A DNA stretch of 64,000 nt from a virus, in IMG/VR virus record IMGVR_UViG_3300020193_000011, positions 1-64,000 of that record, one strand, 5' to 3'. The stretch's first letter is position 1; every line of letters begins with the position of its first letter. Below, one piece after another: positions 1 through 7,524 of the stretch. A program made the translations under genes and the position numbers. The notes under the pieces are model-generated. The model was not told where the DNA came from, did not search any database, and saw nothing but the letters and a program-made list of their open reading frames with translations.

Positions 1-116
1 TCTATTTCCTCATCGGTAAAGTCCTCGTCACTGAATACGGTTACTCCGTCATTAGCGTTAATGAGAGTTCCAGTTCCAGAGTGGAACACATAGTAGTTGA
101 TTTTGCGCTTTTTCAT
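1..116 (-). CDS. Small hypothetical protein, 3' end outside window
   Basis: Only the first 38 residues are inside the window. They begin MKKRKINYYVFHSGTGTL and end in an acidic stretch (DEDFTDEEI). The ATG at 116-114 overlaps the TGA of the HD-domain gene in an ATGA arrangement, so the two are translationally coupled and this gene is the last one seen in the operon. A basic start followed by a short beta-like segment and an acidic tail is all that can be seen. I do not recognise a family. Confidence 0.6.
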   Translation of the reverse strand, partial: MKKRKINYYVFHSGTGTLINANDGVTVFSDEDFTDEEI

Positions 117-781
117 TTTTTTACCACATCGCTAATATTGGCCAAAGTATGAATTTTGGACGCAATATGATCAGCTATATGCGCAATCATGTCCACAAAA
201 GTAATTGGGGTTGTCTCCGGAATTGGGGACCACGGGCCTAAATGACATCTTACCAATCTCAGTATTGCTTGAATAGAATTTTCTGAAATAAAAAGAGTTG
301 AAGAATGCGCTTCGGACGCGTATTTTTTATCGTACTCCTGACATTTTTGAACAAATAAACCTACAGTATATGGATGCATTGGATCGTATGCATAGTTTTT
401 TGATTCTGGATTTTTTATGGCTTTAGTAATGTCATGCAGCAGAGAAGCCGATACAATAATATCTATATCCTCTTGTTCAAGCGAATACGATTGGCACATT
501 AGCAACGCTATTTGAACTGTTCTTTTGGTGTGCAGAACACTCCCACCCTCTCCCTGTTCATCTGCGGCGTGTTGATCGGTCGAAAAACCGGACGGAGCTT
601 TCCAAAAATCTTCTGCCCTATATAAAATAGACCTAACGAATAATCGAATGCTTTCGTCTGAAATTAGATTAATCTCATCTAATAATGGTTTGAGAACTTT
701 ATCTTCTTGTTTAAAATTTATTTTTTGTCCTTTGTCGGATAAAATCTCATCAAGAATATTATTTGATTTATCTTTTGACAT
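113..781 (-). CDS. HD-domain phosphohydrolase
   Basis: The 222-residue product carries the ordered metal ligands of the HD superfamily: His84 (SVLHTKR), the His116-Asp117 doublet (LLHDITK), further histidines at 136 and 180, and Asp197/Asp204 in a late helix (VDMIAHIADHIASK). HD proteins hydrolyse phosphate esters such as dNTPs, nucleotides or cyclic nucleotides. The substrate cannot be read from the sequence. The first 60 residues are charged and helical without a recognised domain. The gene starts immediately next to the stop of the upstream iron-sulfur nuclease-like gene (TAA at 784-782) and overlaps the following gene by 4 bases. Its place next to replication and nucleotide genes suggests a role in nucleotide pools, but that is inference. 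Confidence 0.75.
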   Translation of the reverse strand: MSKDKSNNILDEILSDKGQKINFKQEDKVLKPLLDEINLISDESIRLFVRSILYRAEDFWKAPSGFSTDQHAADEQGEGGSVLHTKRTVQIALLMCQSYSLEQEDIDIIVSASLLHDITKAIKNPESKNYAYDPMHPYTVGLFVQKCQEYDKKYASEAHSSTLFISENSIQAILRLVRCHLGPWSPIPETTPITFVDMIAHIADHIASKIHTLANISDVVKK

Positions 782-1570
782 TTATTTATCTTCCTTTTTC
801 CATGCAGCCCATTTAGAGCATGGCTTGTCGAATGGGCATGACTTACAATAAAAAGTCAACCCTCTTCTAGAGGGAAAAACTTTTTCTTCATACAACGCAG
901 TGCACCAGTACTCCAATGCGTTTATGTCTGCTTTTTCGGTCATGAATTGAGTTAAGCCTGGTTTTTGATTCATTAAATCAAAATAACCAAAGACTGCCTT
1001 ATTCTTTTTATTTCCAAATTTATGATTAAAAGCGGCGCTCATAAATGCAAAATCAAAAACATAACCGCTTTCATACTTAGATCTATGATTAAATACCCAC
1101 TTAATGATATATATTTTTTTATTTTTTGAATAAATTAAATCGAACCTATCTTTTATTGCAACGCTGCCTGTGATTGGAACAACGTACTCTTCATCAATGC
1201 CGATTGGAATTATATTTTTTTCTCCAAAATTTTCTATTAACTCCAACAAAATGACCGACGCCTTACTTGTTAAACTGGCCATGTTGGCGTGGAAAGTTTC
1301 GTGTTGTTCATAAACAATATCAAAAGAAGATGAATTTTTTGGAAACCAAAGTTTTTCCCATCTATTCAACAAAGATGCGTACGACGGCGTAACTCCAGCT
1401 TGTTTCTTGTAGAAGAAATAATCAACTACACTTTTGATATTTGATTCAAATTTTGATAGCAATAACTGTCTTCCGCCAATCTTTTCTGGCAAAAGCTGTT
1501 TGTGTTTGAAGTCATAGAGTCTTTCGCATATTTGAAAGTCTTTTAATTCTCTTAATGTTATCTGAAGCAT
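782..1570 (-). CDS. Cas4/AddB-like iron-sulfur nuclease fold, probably catalytically degenerate
   Basis: The 262-residue protein has the cysteine layout of 4Fe-4S RecB-family nucleases such as Cas4 and AddB: Cys15 near the N-terminus and Cys242-x2-Cys245-x5-Cys251 at the C-terminus. The first catalytic acid is present (Asp144 in KDRFDLIY). The following strand, which should read D/E-x-K, reads IYIIKWVF, so Lys157 and Val159 stand where the second acid and the lysine are expected. The fold call rests on the cysteines and the strand pattern. Active nuclease chemistry is doubtful. It lies 7 bases after the DnaB-like helicase and abuts the HD gene, so it may act as a DNA-binding or structural partner in replication or recombination. 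Confidence 0.6.
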   Translation of the reverse strand: MLQITLRELKDFQICERLYDFKHKQLLPEKIGGRQLLLSKFESNIKSVVDYFFYKKQAGVTPSYASLLNRWEKLWFPKNSSSFDIVYEQHETFHANMASLTSKASVILLELIENFGEKNIIPIGIDEEYVVPITGSVAIKDRFDLIYSKNKKIYIIKWVFNHRSKYESGYVFDFAFMSAAFNHKFGNKKNKAVFGYFDLMNQKPGLTQFMTEKADINALEYWCTALYEEKVFPSRRGLTFYCKSCPFDKPCSKWAAWKKEDK

Positions 1571-1577
1571 GCGGGTC

Positions 1578-3044
1578 TCACAATATATTTATTCTGGACA
1601 TGATTTCTTGAATATCTTTTGAGTCAGCTATTTGAGCGTAAGACTCTTCGACTACGGGTTCGTATTCTACATACTTTTTATGCTCGTCTACATATTTAAC
1701 CAATGGTGAATTGTACAAATATGTAGAACCGGTGATTCTGTTTTTGGGTATTTGGAGCTGCATAATTGTTTCATCCTCTGAGTCATCTCCGCTAATAAGT
1801 TTTTTCTCTGTAATAAATATTGTAACTGCGCATTTTTGTTGGATAGAAAGCGACCCTCCGGTATCTGATTGCTGGACAACTTCTCTTCTCTCTTTCATTC
1901 TATTAGCGTTTTCTTGAGCGGTTATAATTAGTACACAGCTCATGTCTCTTGCTAGTTTTTCTAATTTAACCATCATTTCTTCGAATTCCCCCCATCGAGG
2001 TTTACCTTTGCCAGATGATCTTGTAAACATAGATTGAATAGTGTCGATTACAATCACGTCTGGTACGAGTTCGGAATGACCCATAATGCTTCTCAACCAT
2101 TTTTCTAAATCCTCAAAGTATGGGGTATCCGGATCATGCCTAACCATAAATCTATTGCCCCATTGAATTAGTTTTTCTTGAAATTTAATTAAATTTTCCT
2201 GTCTTTCTTTTGCGGTCCAATTTGAAGACTCTGCGTAAACATTTTTTTCAATGATTTGAGTCATTAAAACTCTCTCCCAATGCGAAATTGCTTCTTCAAA
2301 ATTTACGTACAAAACTTTATATCCACAATCGGCCCAATTATTGACCAAGCATTTAGCAAAAGTGCTCTTACCTTTACCGGATGGGGCAATAATTGCGTGT
2401 ACAGCGCCTCTAAAAAATCCACCCTCGTTAGTATACCCCATTGCCCTGTTAAGGGATTTATATTGTGTTGGAAGAAAACTGGGTATATCCAATAGGGACT
2501 CTGCTCTTCTGGAAATATCTTCTGCTGTTGTTACGCTATTCAAAGGGTTAAAATTTAATTCATTCTCTAAATTTTTAATCTCTGTTGTTATCTCAGATAT
2601 TCTGATTATTTCTTGTGTTGTTTTTTCGCCTTTTTGAATTAAAATAAGTTCAAGTTCTTGAAGGATATTAAGTTGTTTTTGTTTATTGGCTCTATGTTTA
2701 ATTACTTTAGCTATTGATTCGTGATCAGATGTTTGCAAGCCGAGCAATATATCGATCATTGCGTTTACGCCAACTGCACCACCCAATCCGGAATGTATAT
2801 TCGTTTCAGATTCAAGCCAGGCTTTAAAAGCTATCGGATCTACTAAATCCAGTTTAGTTGTGCGATAATATGATAATAAAGCTTTATAGAATTCATTGAT
2901 TCCAATTTGATTGTTAACAATTCCAACCATGTCTTCTGGTAATTGCGCATCAAAATACGCAATTGATCCAGGATTTTTTAAAGAAAGTGCAAATACCTGA
3001 TATTCAATTGGGTATTCAGGTAGTTCTGCTTGATTTTCTTCCAC
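1578..3044 (-). CDS. Replicative DNA helicase, DnaB-like
   Basis: This is a 488-residue RecA-fold helicase. The N-terminal third is helical (PEYPIEYQVFALSLKNPG) like the DnaB N-domain. The motor domain has a Walker A at about residues 219-226 (APSGKGKST) and a Walker B at about 328-335 (VIVIDTIQS), followed by the arginine- and glutamine-containing loops expected of DnaB/gp41 enzymes. It would unwind the phage fork as a hexamer. The start is a GTG at 3044-3042, inside the end of the upstream nuclease gene (29-base overlap). The nearest ATG is about 38 residues further in and would remove part of the conserved N-domain. No primase domain is fused to it. Confidence 0.88.
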   Translation of the reverse strand: MEENQAELPEYPIEYQVFALSLKNPGSIAYFDAQLPEDMVGIVNNQIGINEFYKALLSYYRTTKLDLVDPIAFKAWLESETNIHSGLGGAVGVNAMIDILLGLQTSDHESIAKVIKHRANKQKQLNILQELELILIQKGEKTTQEIIRISEITTEIKNLENELNFNPLNSVTTAEDISRRAESLLDIPSFLPTQYKSLNRAMGYTNEGGFFRGAVHAIIAPSGKGKSTFAKCLVNNWADCGYKVLYVNFEEAISHWERVLMTQIIEKNVYAESSNWTAKERQENLIKFQEKLIQWGNRFMVRHDPDTPYFEDLEKWLRSIMGHSELVPDVIVIDTIQSMFTRSSGKGKPRWGEFEEMMVKLEKLARDMSCVLIITAQENANRMKERREVVQQSDTGGSLSIQQKCAVTIFITEKKLISGDDSEDETIMQLQIPKNRITGSTYLYNSPLVKYVDEHKKYVEYEPVVEESYAQIADSKDIQEIMSRINIL

Positions 3045-3714
3045 TTTTTTTCTGTTCTTTCATCTTTTTATAATACTTTTTATTGTTTTCTGATCTTAGT
3101 TTTTTAGCTTTTTGATACATATGATTGGTTTTGATGCTGGGTTTTTTAATTTTTTTAACAGTTGATTTATCATTGGCACCGCTTCTTAAAGCGTCCAATA
3201 TTCTATCATAGACATTGTCTTCTGAGATATTATCGTTATACCTAAAAACAACTAATTGGATACCGTGTTGCGCACACATCTCTGCTTTTTTGCTGTCTCT
3301 TTTTTGAGCCTCAAGAAATTCTTCTTTAGAATCAAAAAATAATGGACTGTATTTAAAATGTTGAATTCCATGAAATTCACAAGCCAAGCTATACGATGGA
3401 CAATAGACATCTAATTTTAGCCTGTCGCCTAAATGATATTCGTTTATTATTTTTTGTCCTGGCAAAAGTTTTTTAACAATGCTTGTCAAAATACTTTGAC
3501 CCTTTGACATTTTTTTTCTATGATCTTTTATCCAATACAGACTAAGCTTTTTAAGCATTGTGTTTAGCTCGTTAAATTTGATATCCATGCTTTTCGCTAT
3601 CGCCGAAAATGATTGATCGGTCTCGAACAGCAGGTGAACAAGATATTCTTTGTCAGTTAACTCGTTTTTTTTATTTCTTTGAATCATTGTATCTGTTGAA
3701 ACTTTTAAGCGCAT
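3016..3714 (-). CDS. PD-(D/E)XK endonuclease with N-terminal helix-turn-helix-like region
   Basis: The 232-residue protein contains a Vsr/MutH-like nuclease core at about residues 95-165: LKLDVYCPSY, then CEFHGIQHF, then a spaced RDSKKAEMCAQHGI and LVVFRYND. This is the pattern of the phage nuclease family usually written D..E.dGiQH....RD..K...C...I.L..i.y. Residues 28-70 (SFSAIAKSMDIKFNELNTML) look like a DNA-binding helix-turn-helix. The C-terminus is very basic. A GGAAG ribosome-binding site lies 8 bases before the ATG at 3714. It overlaps the gene before it by 44 bases and the helicase after it by 29, so it is coupled to replication functions. It could be a junction or repair nuclease; a free-standing homing enzyme is possible. 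Confidence 0.65.
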   Translation of the reverse strand: MRLKVSTDTMIQRNKKNELTDKEYLVHLLFETDQSFSAIAKSMDIKFNELNTMLKKLSLYWIKDHRKKMSKGQSILTSIVKKLLPGQKIINEYHLGDRLKLDVYCPSYSLACEFHGIQHFKYSPLFFDSKEEFLEAQKRDSKKAEMCAQHGIQLVVFRYNDNISEDNVYDRILDALRSGANDKSTVKKIKKPSIKTNHMYQKAKKLRSENNKKYYKKMKEQKKSGRKSSRTT

Positions 3715-4318
3715 TTAGTGTTCTTCCAAAATCGAAAATAGACATATTAGTTTCTGTCCAGATTTTTGGAGCAATAGCCGCGCTTAACATCGGGCAGTCT
3801 AATACGACTAGATCGATGCCATCGGATTTTGCAATGATGTTTGCGGTGATTTCATTTATCTTAGAATAGTAATCGTTATACGGAACCTCTATAAATATAG
3901 AGTCTGGTGAAAAATACTTACTTATGAAATATTGATTTTGAAATGTTACAACAATTGCTTTAGTGTTTTTTACATACCATGATCTAAAAATTTTGAACAC
4001 GTCGTAGTTGTTATGAATGTAGTACTCAAGAAAATTTGGATCATAAATGTGTTTTATATCAACATTGAGATTTGATAAACCCTTATGGGATGAGTGAATT
4101 ATTTCTGGTTGAATAGCACAGATAAAATTGTATGATTGATTTTTTAGTCCGTCTAAAATTAATTTAGTGAATAATTTGGGCGGTTTTTTTTCTTCACTAA
4201 TTTCATTAAGTACAGATGAAATTGCAGATTTTGTATATGTAACAAAAGCGAACTGTTCTTTCTTTTCAAGAAGAAAAGAAACCTTTTTGATTGTGTCTTC
4301 TGCGTTATGGGTTTTCAT
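3671..4318 (-). CDS. Unknown protein, weakly like GT-D glycosyltransferase domains
   Basis: The reading frame is open further upstream, but the ATG at 4318-4316 forms an ATGA overlap with the preceding glycosyltransferase stop and is the best start (215 residues). Alternating hydrophobic strands (FAFVTYTKSA, NFICAIQP, AIVVTFQNQYF, IDLVVLDCPML) suggest a Rossmann-like alpha/beta fold. The end SAAIAPKIWTETNMSIFDFGRTLNAL resembles the closing part of GT-D enzymes, which end in a hydrophobic strand and a D-x-G. The usual early D-x-E of that family is not clear here. The coupling to a family 2 glycosyltransferase supports a sugar-related role, without proving it. Confidence 0.4.
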   Translation of the reverse strand: MKTHNAEDTIKKVSFLLEKKEQFAFVTYTKSAISSVLNEISEEKKPPKLFTKLILDGLKNQSYNFICAIQPEIIHSSHKGLSNLNVDIKHIYDPNFLEYYIHNNYDVFKIFRSWYVKNTKAIVVTFQNQYFISKYFSPDSIFIEVPYNDYYSKINEITANIIAKSDGIDLVVLDCPMLSAAIAPKIWTETNMSIFDFGRTLNALKSFNRYNDSKK

Positions 4319-5016
4319 ATTCCAAAGTTTCCCCAATTAATTAAAATTGGATTAGCATCAATAATTGATTCAATGTGTTTAATGTTATGAAATTCCCCTT
4401 TATCCAAGTTCATATATCTCATATACTTATTTTGTTTATCATCATCATTAACATAACCCAAGTGCTGCATAATCAAACCTGAGTTCAGCCAATAATTTCT
4501 TCTTTTTATATCCTCAGTAACATAGGTTGGTTCTGAACCGCAAGCTAATTTGCGGTCTAAAAATTGTCCATCAGTTTTAAATCTAAAAATTCTAGAGCTA
4601 TTGGTTGGTGCCCAAAGCTTATCAACCCTATACTGACTGCGATTCCACATGTGATAAAAACGAACATTGACAACATCAAAGGGAGATTTATCTAAAACAA
4701 CTCTTATATCACCACTGCTTAAATTGTTGATGTTGTACAGCATCTCGTCACAATCGATTGCTATCACCCAATCCCCTTCGGAGGCATGTTGTTCAAGATT
4801 CTTCCACGCATTTGCCCTAAGTAAGCCCTCGTTTGTGGCAAAAAGTGACTCTTTGTTCACGTAAACTTCCGCATACTGTGCGGCTATTTCCGCCGTATTG
4901 TCCGTAGAGCAATCATCGGTAAAAATGATTTTATCTACCTGGTTTTTAACCCTTTCAAGAACTGGTTGCAAAAATCTAGATGATTCATTTTTGCCGACCA
5001 TTTGTGCAAGAATCAT
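4315..5016 (-). CDS. Glycosyltransferase, family 2
   Basis: The 233-residue protein has the GT-A features of family 2 enzymes: an N-terminal strand leading to TDDCSTDNT (34-41) for nucleotide binding and a D-x-D metal site at Asp88-Cys89-Asp90 (VIAIDCDEM). The length covers a catalytic domain without membrane segments, so the enzyme is cytoplasmic. A strong GGAGAG site lies 4 bases before the ATG at 5016. It may transfer sugar to phage DNA, to a virion protein or to host surface polymer. The nearby second family 2 gene at 7525 and the GT-D-like gene after it make a small sugar-transfer set. Confidence 0.8.
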   Translation of the reverse strand: MILAQMVGKNESSRFLQPVLERVKNQVDKIIFTDDCSTDNTAEIAAQYAEVYVNKESLFATNEGLLRANAWKNLEQHASEGDWVIAIDCDEMLYNINNLSSGDIRVVLDKSPFDVVNVRFYHMWNRSQYRVDKLWAPTNSSRIFRFKTDGQFLDRKLACGSEPTYVTEDIKRRNYWLNSGLIMQHLGYVNDDDKQNKYMRYMNLDKGEFHNIKHIESIIDANPILINWGNFGI

Positions 5017-5071
5017 ATTCTCTCCAATGAAATATTTTTTAAGATTAACTGTACTTAAGCCTAATGAATAT

Positions 5072-5263
5072 TTATTCTGATAATTGATCGGCCTGTTTAT
5101 GAGCCTCTAGTGATGAAATGCGTTCAATATCTGTTGACTTAAACAAGATTTCACCTTCTGATCCACGAAAACCAAAGCTAACTTTTTCGGCTTCTTTTTT
5201 GTTTTTTGATTTTACAAGTGTTGTTGTAACTACTGCAAAATAATTAAATTTATTTTCTGGCAT
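5072..5263 (-). CDS. Small hypothetical protein
   Basis: A 63-residue protein starting MPENKFNYFAVVTTTLVKSK. It has a hydrophobic beta strand near the start, a central glycine-rich stretch (SFGFRGSEGEILF) and a helical C-terminus. There is no membrane segment or recognised motif. It lies between the deoxyribosyltransferase-like gene (10-base gap) and the glycosyltransferase at 5016. The first strand has a similar look to the small protein at 8807 (KLNYIVLYKNSS), but this is too short to call homology. Confidence 0.5.
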   Translation of the reverse strand: MPENKFNYFAVVTTTLVKSKNKKEAEKVSFGFRGSEGEILFKSTDIERISSLEAHKQADQLSE

Positions 5264-5273
5264 TGTGTTTCTC

Positions 5274-5687
5274 TTATCTAATTGATGGATATGTATGAGA
5301 TATATATTCTACAGCTTCTTCTAGGCTGTTTGCAAGTTTTGTGGCAAGAAATTTTAGATATTTTCTATGTTGAATGTTTTTATGAGCCCAAATAACAATT
5401 GGTTGATTGTTCAAGTAGGCCCAAGTCATTTCGAAATCAGTTCCTATGTAAGCTCTTTCCAATAATTGATACTCTACCAATAAAAGATCACAGCTTTTTT
5501 GTAGGAATAAATTTTTATCTACAATTTCTTTTGGCTCACACCCCTGTTCTTCTAGAGCATAGTCCATGGGGTTAATGGCTTTAAATCCTCTGTTTTTTAA
5601 CAGGCTTGTAGCCTCGTCTCTCCAACTATATTTAAAATCTGATTGAACATCTTCTATTGCCCCAGATAAAAAAACTCTAGTCTGCAT
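5274..5687 (-). CDS. Nucleoside 2-deoxyribosyltransferase-like protein
   Basis: The 137-residue protein opens with VFLSGAIED, the nucleotide-binding strand and loop of the family, and has the paired acidic positions Asp67 (SCDLLLVEY) and Glu86 in GTDFEMTWAY, where the catalytic glutamate of N-deoxyribosyltransferases sits. A late strand PIVIWAHKN also fits. Such enzymes move deoxyribose between bases, or cleave nucleotides when the acceptor is water. A phage could use it for salvage or for making or removing unusual nucleotides. It ends 1 base before the glycosylase ATG region and belongs to the same nucleotide-handling group as ThyX and the reductase. Confidence 0.7.
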   Translation of the reverse strand: MQTRVFLSGAIEDVQSDFKYSWRDEATSLLKNRGFKAINPMDYALEEQGCEPKEIVDKNLFLQKSCDLLLVEYQLLERAYIGTDFEMTWAYLNNQPIVIWAHKNIQHRKYLKFLATKLANSLEEAVEYISHTYPSIR

Positions 5688-5688
5688 T

Positions 5689-6096
5689 TTAGATTTTCTT
5701 TGGCCAGTAGTATTCTAGGTTTGGATCTTCATCAAAAAATTTTGAATAATATTCATAATCTTTACGCAATAAATTGGATCGATGAGACCTATGAAGTCTT
5801 TCATCGCCCAGCCACTTTGGCATTCTTGCTTCAATAATTAAATTTTCAAATTGCATTGTATTTTTATAGCCCCTATTAATCCATTCTTGAATTGTATAAT
5901 TTTGATATAACTGCAAAGCCGATTCATAACCTGTCCACATTTGGGTTACTGGATGATTTCGCCAACCCTTTGTTTTAGTACGCTCGAGAAGAATATTCAA
6001 AACTTGAAAAGTTTCTACACGTTGTTTTCCAAGTCTTTTAGAATCTAAAATCCGAATTGATTTTTGAAAATCTGGATAAGGCAAAAATGTCTGCAT
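5689..6096 (-). CDS. Pyrimidine-dimer DNA glycosylase family (MSMEG_6728-like)
   Basis: The 135-residue protein starts MQTFLPYPDFQKSIRILDSK and continues RLGKQRVETFQVLNIL. This matches the N-terminus of the MSMEG_6728-type proteins grouped with pyrimidine-dimer excision glycosylases (endonuclease V fold). Also typical are the central NHPVTQMWTGYESAL and the late HRSHRSNLLRKDYEYY. The family is common in actinobacteria and their phages and is expected to repair UV damage. The ATG overlaps the upstream nuclease stop by one base (TAATG). Confidence 0.72.
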   Translation of the reverse strand: MQTFLPYPDFQKSIRILDSKRLGKQRVETFQVLNILLERTKTKGWRNHPVTQMWTGYESALQLYQNYTIQEWINRGYKNTMQFENLIIEARMPKWLGDERLHRSHRSNLLRKDYEYYSKFFDEDPNLEYYWPKKI

Positions 6097-6497
6097 TAGT
6101 TATTTTTCTTAAACTCTTGAAAAGTTTTATTGCCTACGCCAAAATATTCACGCGCTAAACCAGAAGTTATTATGTCATTATTAAGACATTGGCCAGATTC
6201 ATTCCAAACTCTTGCCAGTACTCTTCCGTACTTTTCGTTTTTATCAATAATAGTTTCAATTTTTACTTTATAATTTGTTTTTGTTAACCATTGATCTGTA
6301 AATTCTTTGGCAGCTAAACCCATCTTTTTTTCTTCGGCATTTGAGGTGCGGCTTTCTGGAGTATTGACGCCATATAAGCGTACCCTACCCTTTTTAAGCG
6401 TATCAAAGCCAAGATCGATAATAATATCAAATGTATCGCCATCAACCACCTTTTTTACTTCTGCATTATATATCCATGGATTTAGTTTATCTGTCAT
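6096..6497 (-). CDS. Thermonuclease-like (SNase) protein
   Basis: The frame is open to 6590, but the ATG at 6497-6495 has a GAGGT ribosome-binding site 5 bases ahead and begins right before the domain, so I use it (133 residues). The staphylococcal-nuclease motifs are intact: VVDGDTFDI (Asp19, Asp21), VRLYGVNTPE (Arg40, Glu48) and KYGRVLARVW (Arg92). The family cleaves DNA and RNA in a calcium-dependent way. No signal peptide is present with this start, so it would act inside the infected cell, unless it is exported with virions. A second SNase-like domain is found in the giant hub protein. Confidence 0.85.
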   Translation of the reverse strand: MTDKLNPWIYNAEVKKVVDGDTFDIIIDLGFDTLKKGRVRLYGVNTPESRTSNAEEKKMGLAAKEFTDQWLTKTNYKVKIETIIDKNEKYGRVLARVWNESGQCLNNDIITSGLAREYFGVGNKTFQEFKKNN

Positions 6498-6523
6498 AGT
6501 TACCTCTTTTTGTTTGATATTTA

Positions 6524-7516
6524 TTATAGCAGAGGGATTAGTATTTGTGCAATCCACGTTGCGACAGGAGAAGCCACCCCGTTTCCACATTGCGTGTATC
6601 TGCGTATGTCTGCCTGTCCATAAGTCCAGTCATCTGGCCAGCCCATAAGACGCTCACATTCAATTGGAGTAAGCTTTCTGACAACAGGATTGTTGTTTTG
6701 CATCTCCGCAACTATTGGCGTACCTCTGCCGTATCCATCTTCGCTAGAATCCATTCTAGATGTTAATGTATGAGCTGTAGTCCCTAAAACAGATACGGCG
6801 CTGGATCCTATTGTTGTTTTATCTGTGCAGCTACCCTCTGTAGGGCTTCCCTCAAGACTGTCGGAAGGATTCTTGATCGACTCTGAGCCCTTCTCAATAT
6901 GCCCTGACACGCCTTCGGGGAAAGGGAATAGCGGATCGGGACATCTTGCTGCGGTTGCAGGATCGAAGACAGCGACGACGAACACTCTTCGACGTCGTTG
7001 TGGGACTCCGAAGTATTGCGCATCCAGCACACGCCATTCGCAGAATAGCGACCCTGCTTCAACCATTTCTTTGAGGATAGTTTTGAAGTCTTCGCCTTTG
7101 TTGGAGTTGAGTACGCCGTAAACATTTTCCCAAACAGAGATTCTTGGGTATTTTCCATTGGTTTCCTTTCGTAGTTCGCTGATAATTCTCATACCTTCGT
7201 AGAACAACCCTGAGCGTTTTCCACTCAGGCCTACTCGTTTACCTGCTGCAGAGAGATCCTGACAGGGAGAACCCCAAGCAACAATATCAACCGTTGGTGC
7301 ATGTTCCAGAATATATGCGCCAGTCAGGGTCGAAATATCCATCCATCGCGGCACTTCCGGCCAATGACGTTCCAGTATCTTTGTGGCATGTTTGTCCCAT
7401 TCGCATTGAAACACTGTTTTCATGCCCGCACGTTCTAAACCAAGATCAAAACCACCCACTCCAGAAAACAGTGAAAGTACTTTAGGAATAAAAATTGAAT
7501 TTTCGTTTTGTGACAT
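6524..7516 (-). CDS. DNA (cytosine-5) methyltransferase
   Basis: All main C5-methyltransferase motifs are present in order: FSGVGGFDLG (motif I, 17-26), the catalytic PCQ loop with Cys85 (WGSPCQDLS), ENV at 130-132, QRRRRVF at 173-179 (motif VIII), a short recognition region at about 190-270, and CGNGVASPVA (motif X) near the C-terminus. The frame extends to 7555, but the ATG at 7516 gives the normal length of 330 residues and avoids overlap with the preceding gene. The core is visibly richer in G+C than its neighbours, which suggests recent acquisition. No partner restriction enzyme is visible, so it probably protects phage DNA. The target site cannot be read. Confidence 0.92.
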   Translation of the reverse strand: MSQNENSIFIPKVLSLFSGVGGFDLGLERAGMKTVFQCEWDKHATKILERHWPEVPRWMDISTLTGAYILEHAPTVDIVAWGSPCQDLSAAGKRVGLSGKRSGLFYEGMRIISELRKETNGKYPRISVWENVYGVLNSNKGEDFKTILKEMVEAGSLFCEWRVLDAQYFGVPQRRRRVFVVAVFDPATAARCPDPLFPFPEGVSGHIEKGSESIKNPSDSLEGSPTEGSCTDKTTIGSSAVSVLGTTAHTLTSRMDSSEDGYGRGTPIVAEMQNNNPVVRKLTPIECERLMGWPDDWTYGQADIRRYTQCGNGVASPVATWIAQILIPLL

Positions 7517-7524
7517 GCAAGGTT

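Noticed and set aside
6096-6590. Longer start of the SNase-like gene at 6590
   Set aside because: The extra 31 residues overlap the methyltransferase end and have no domain content. The ATG at 6497 has a good ribosome-binding site.
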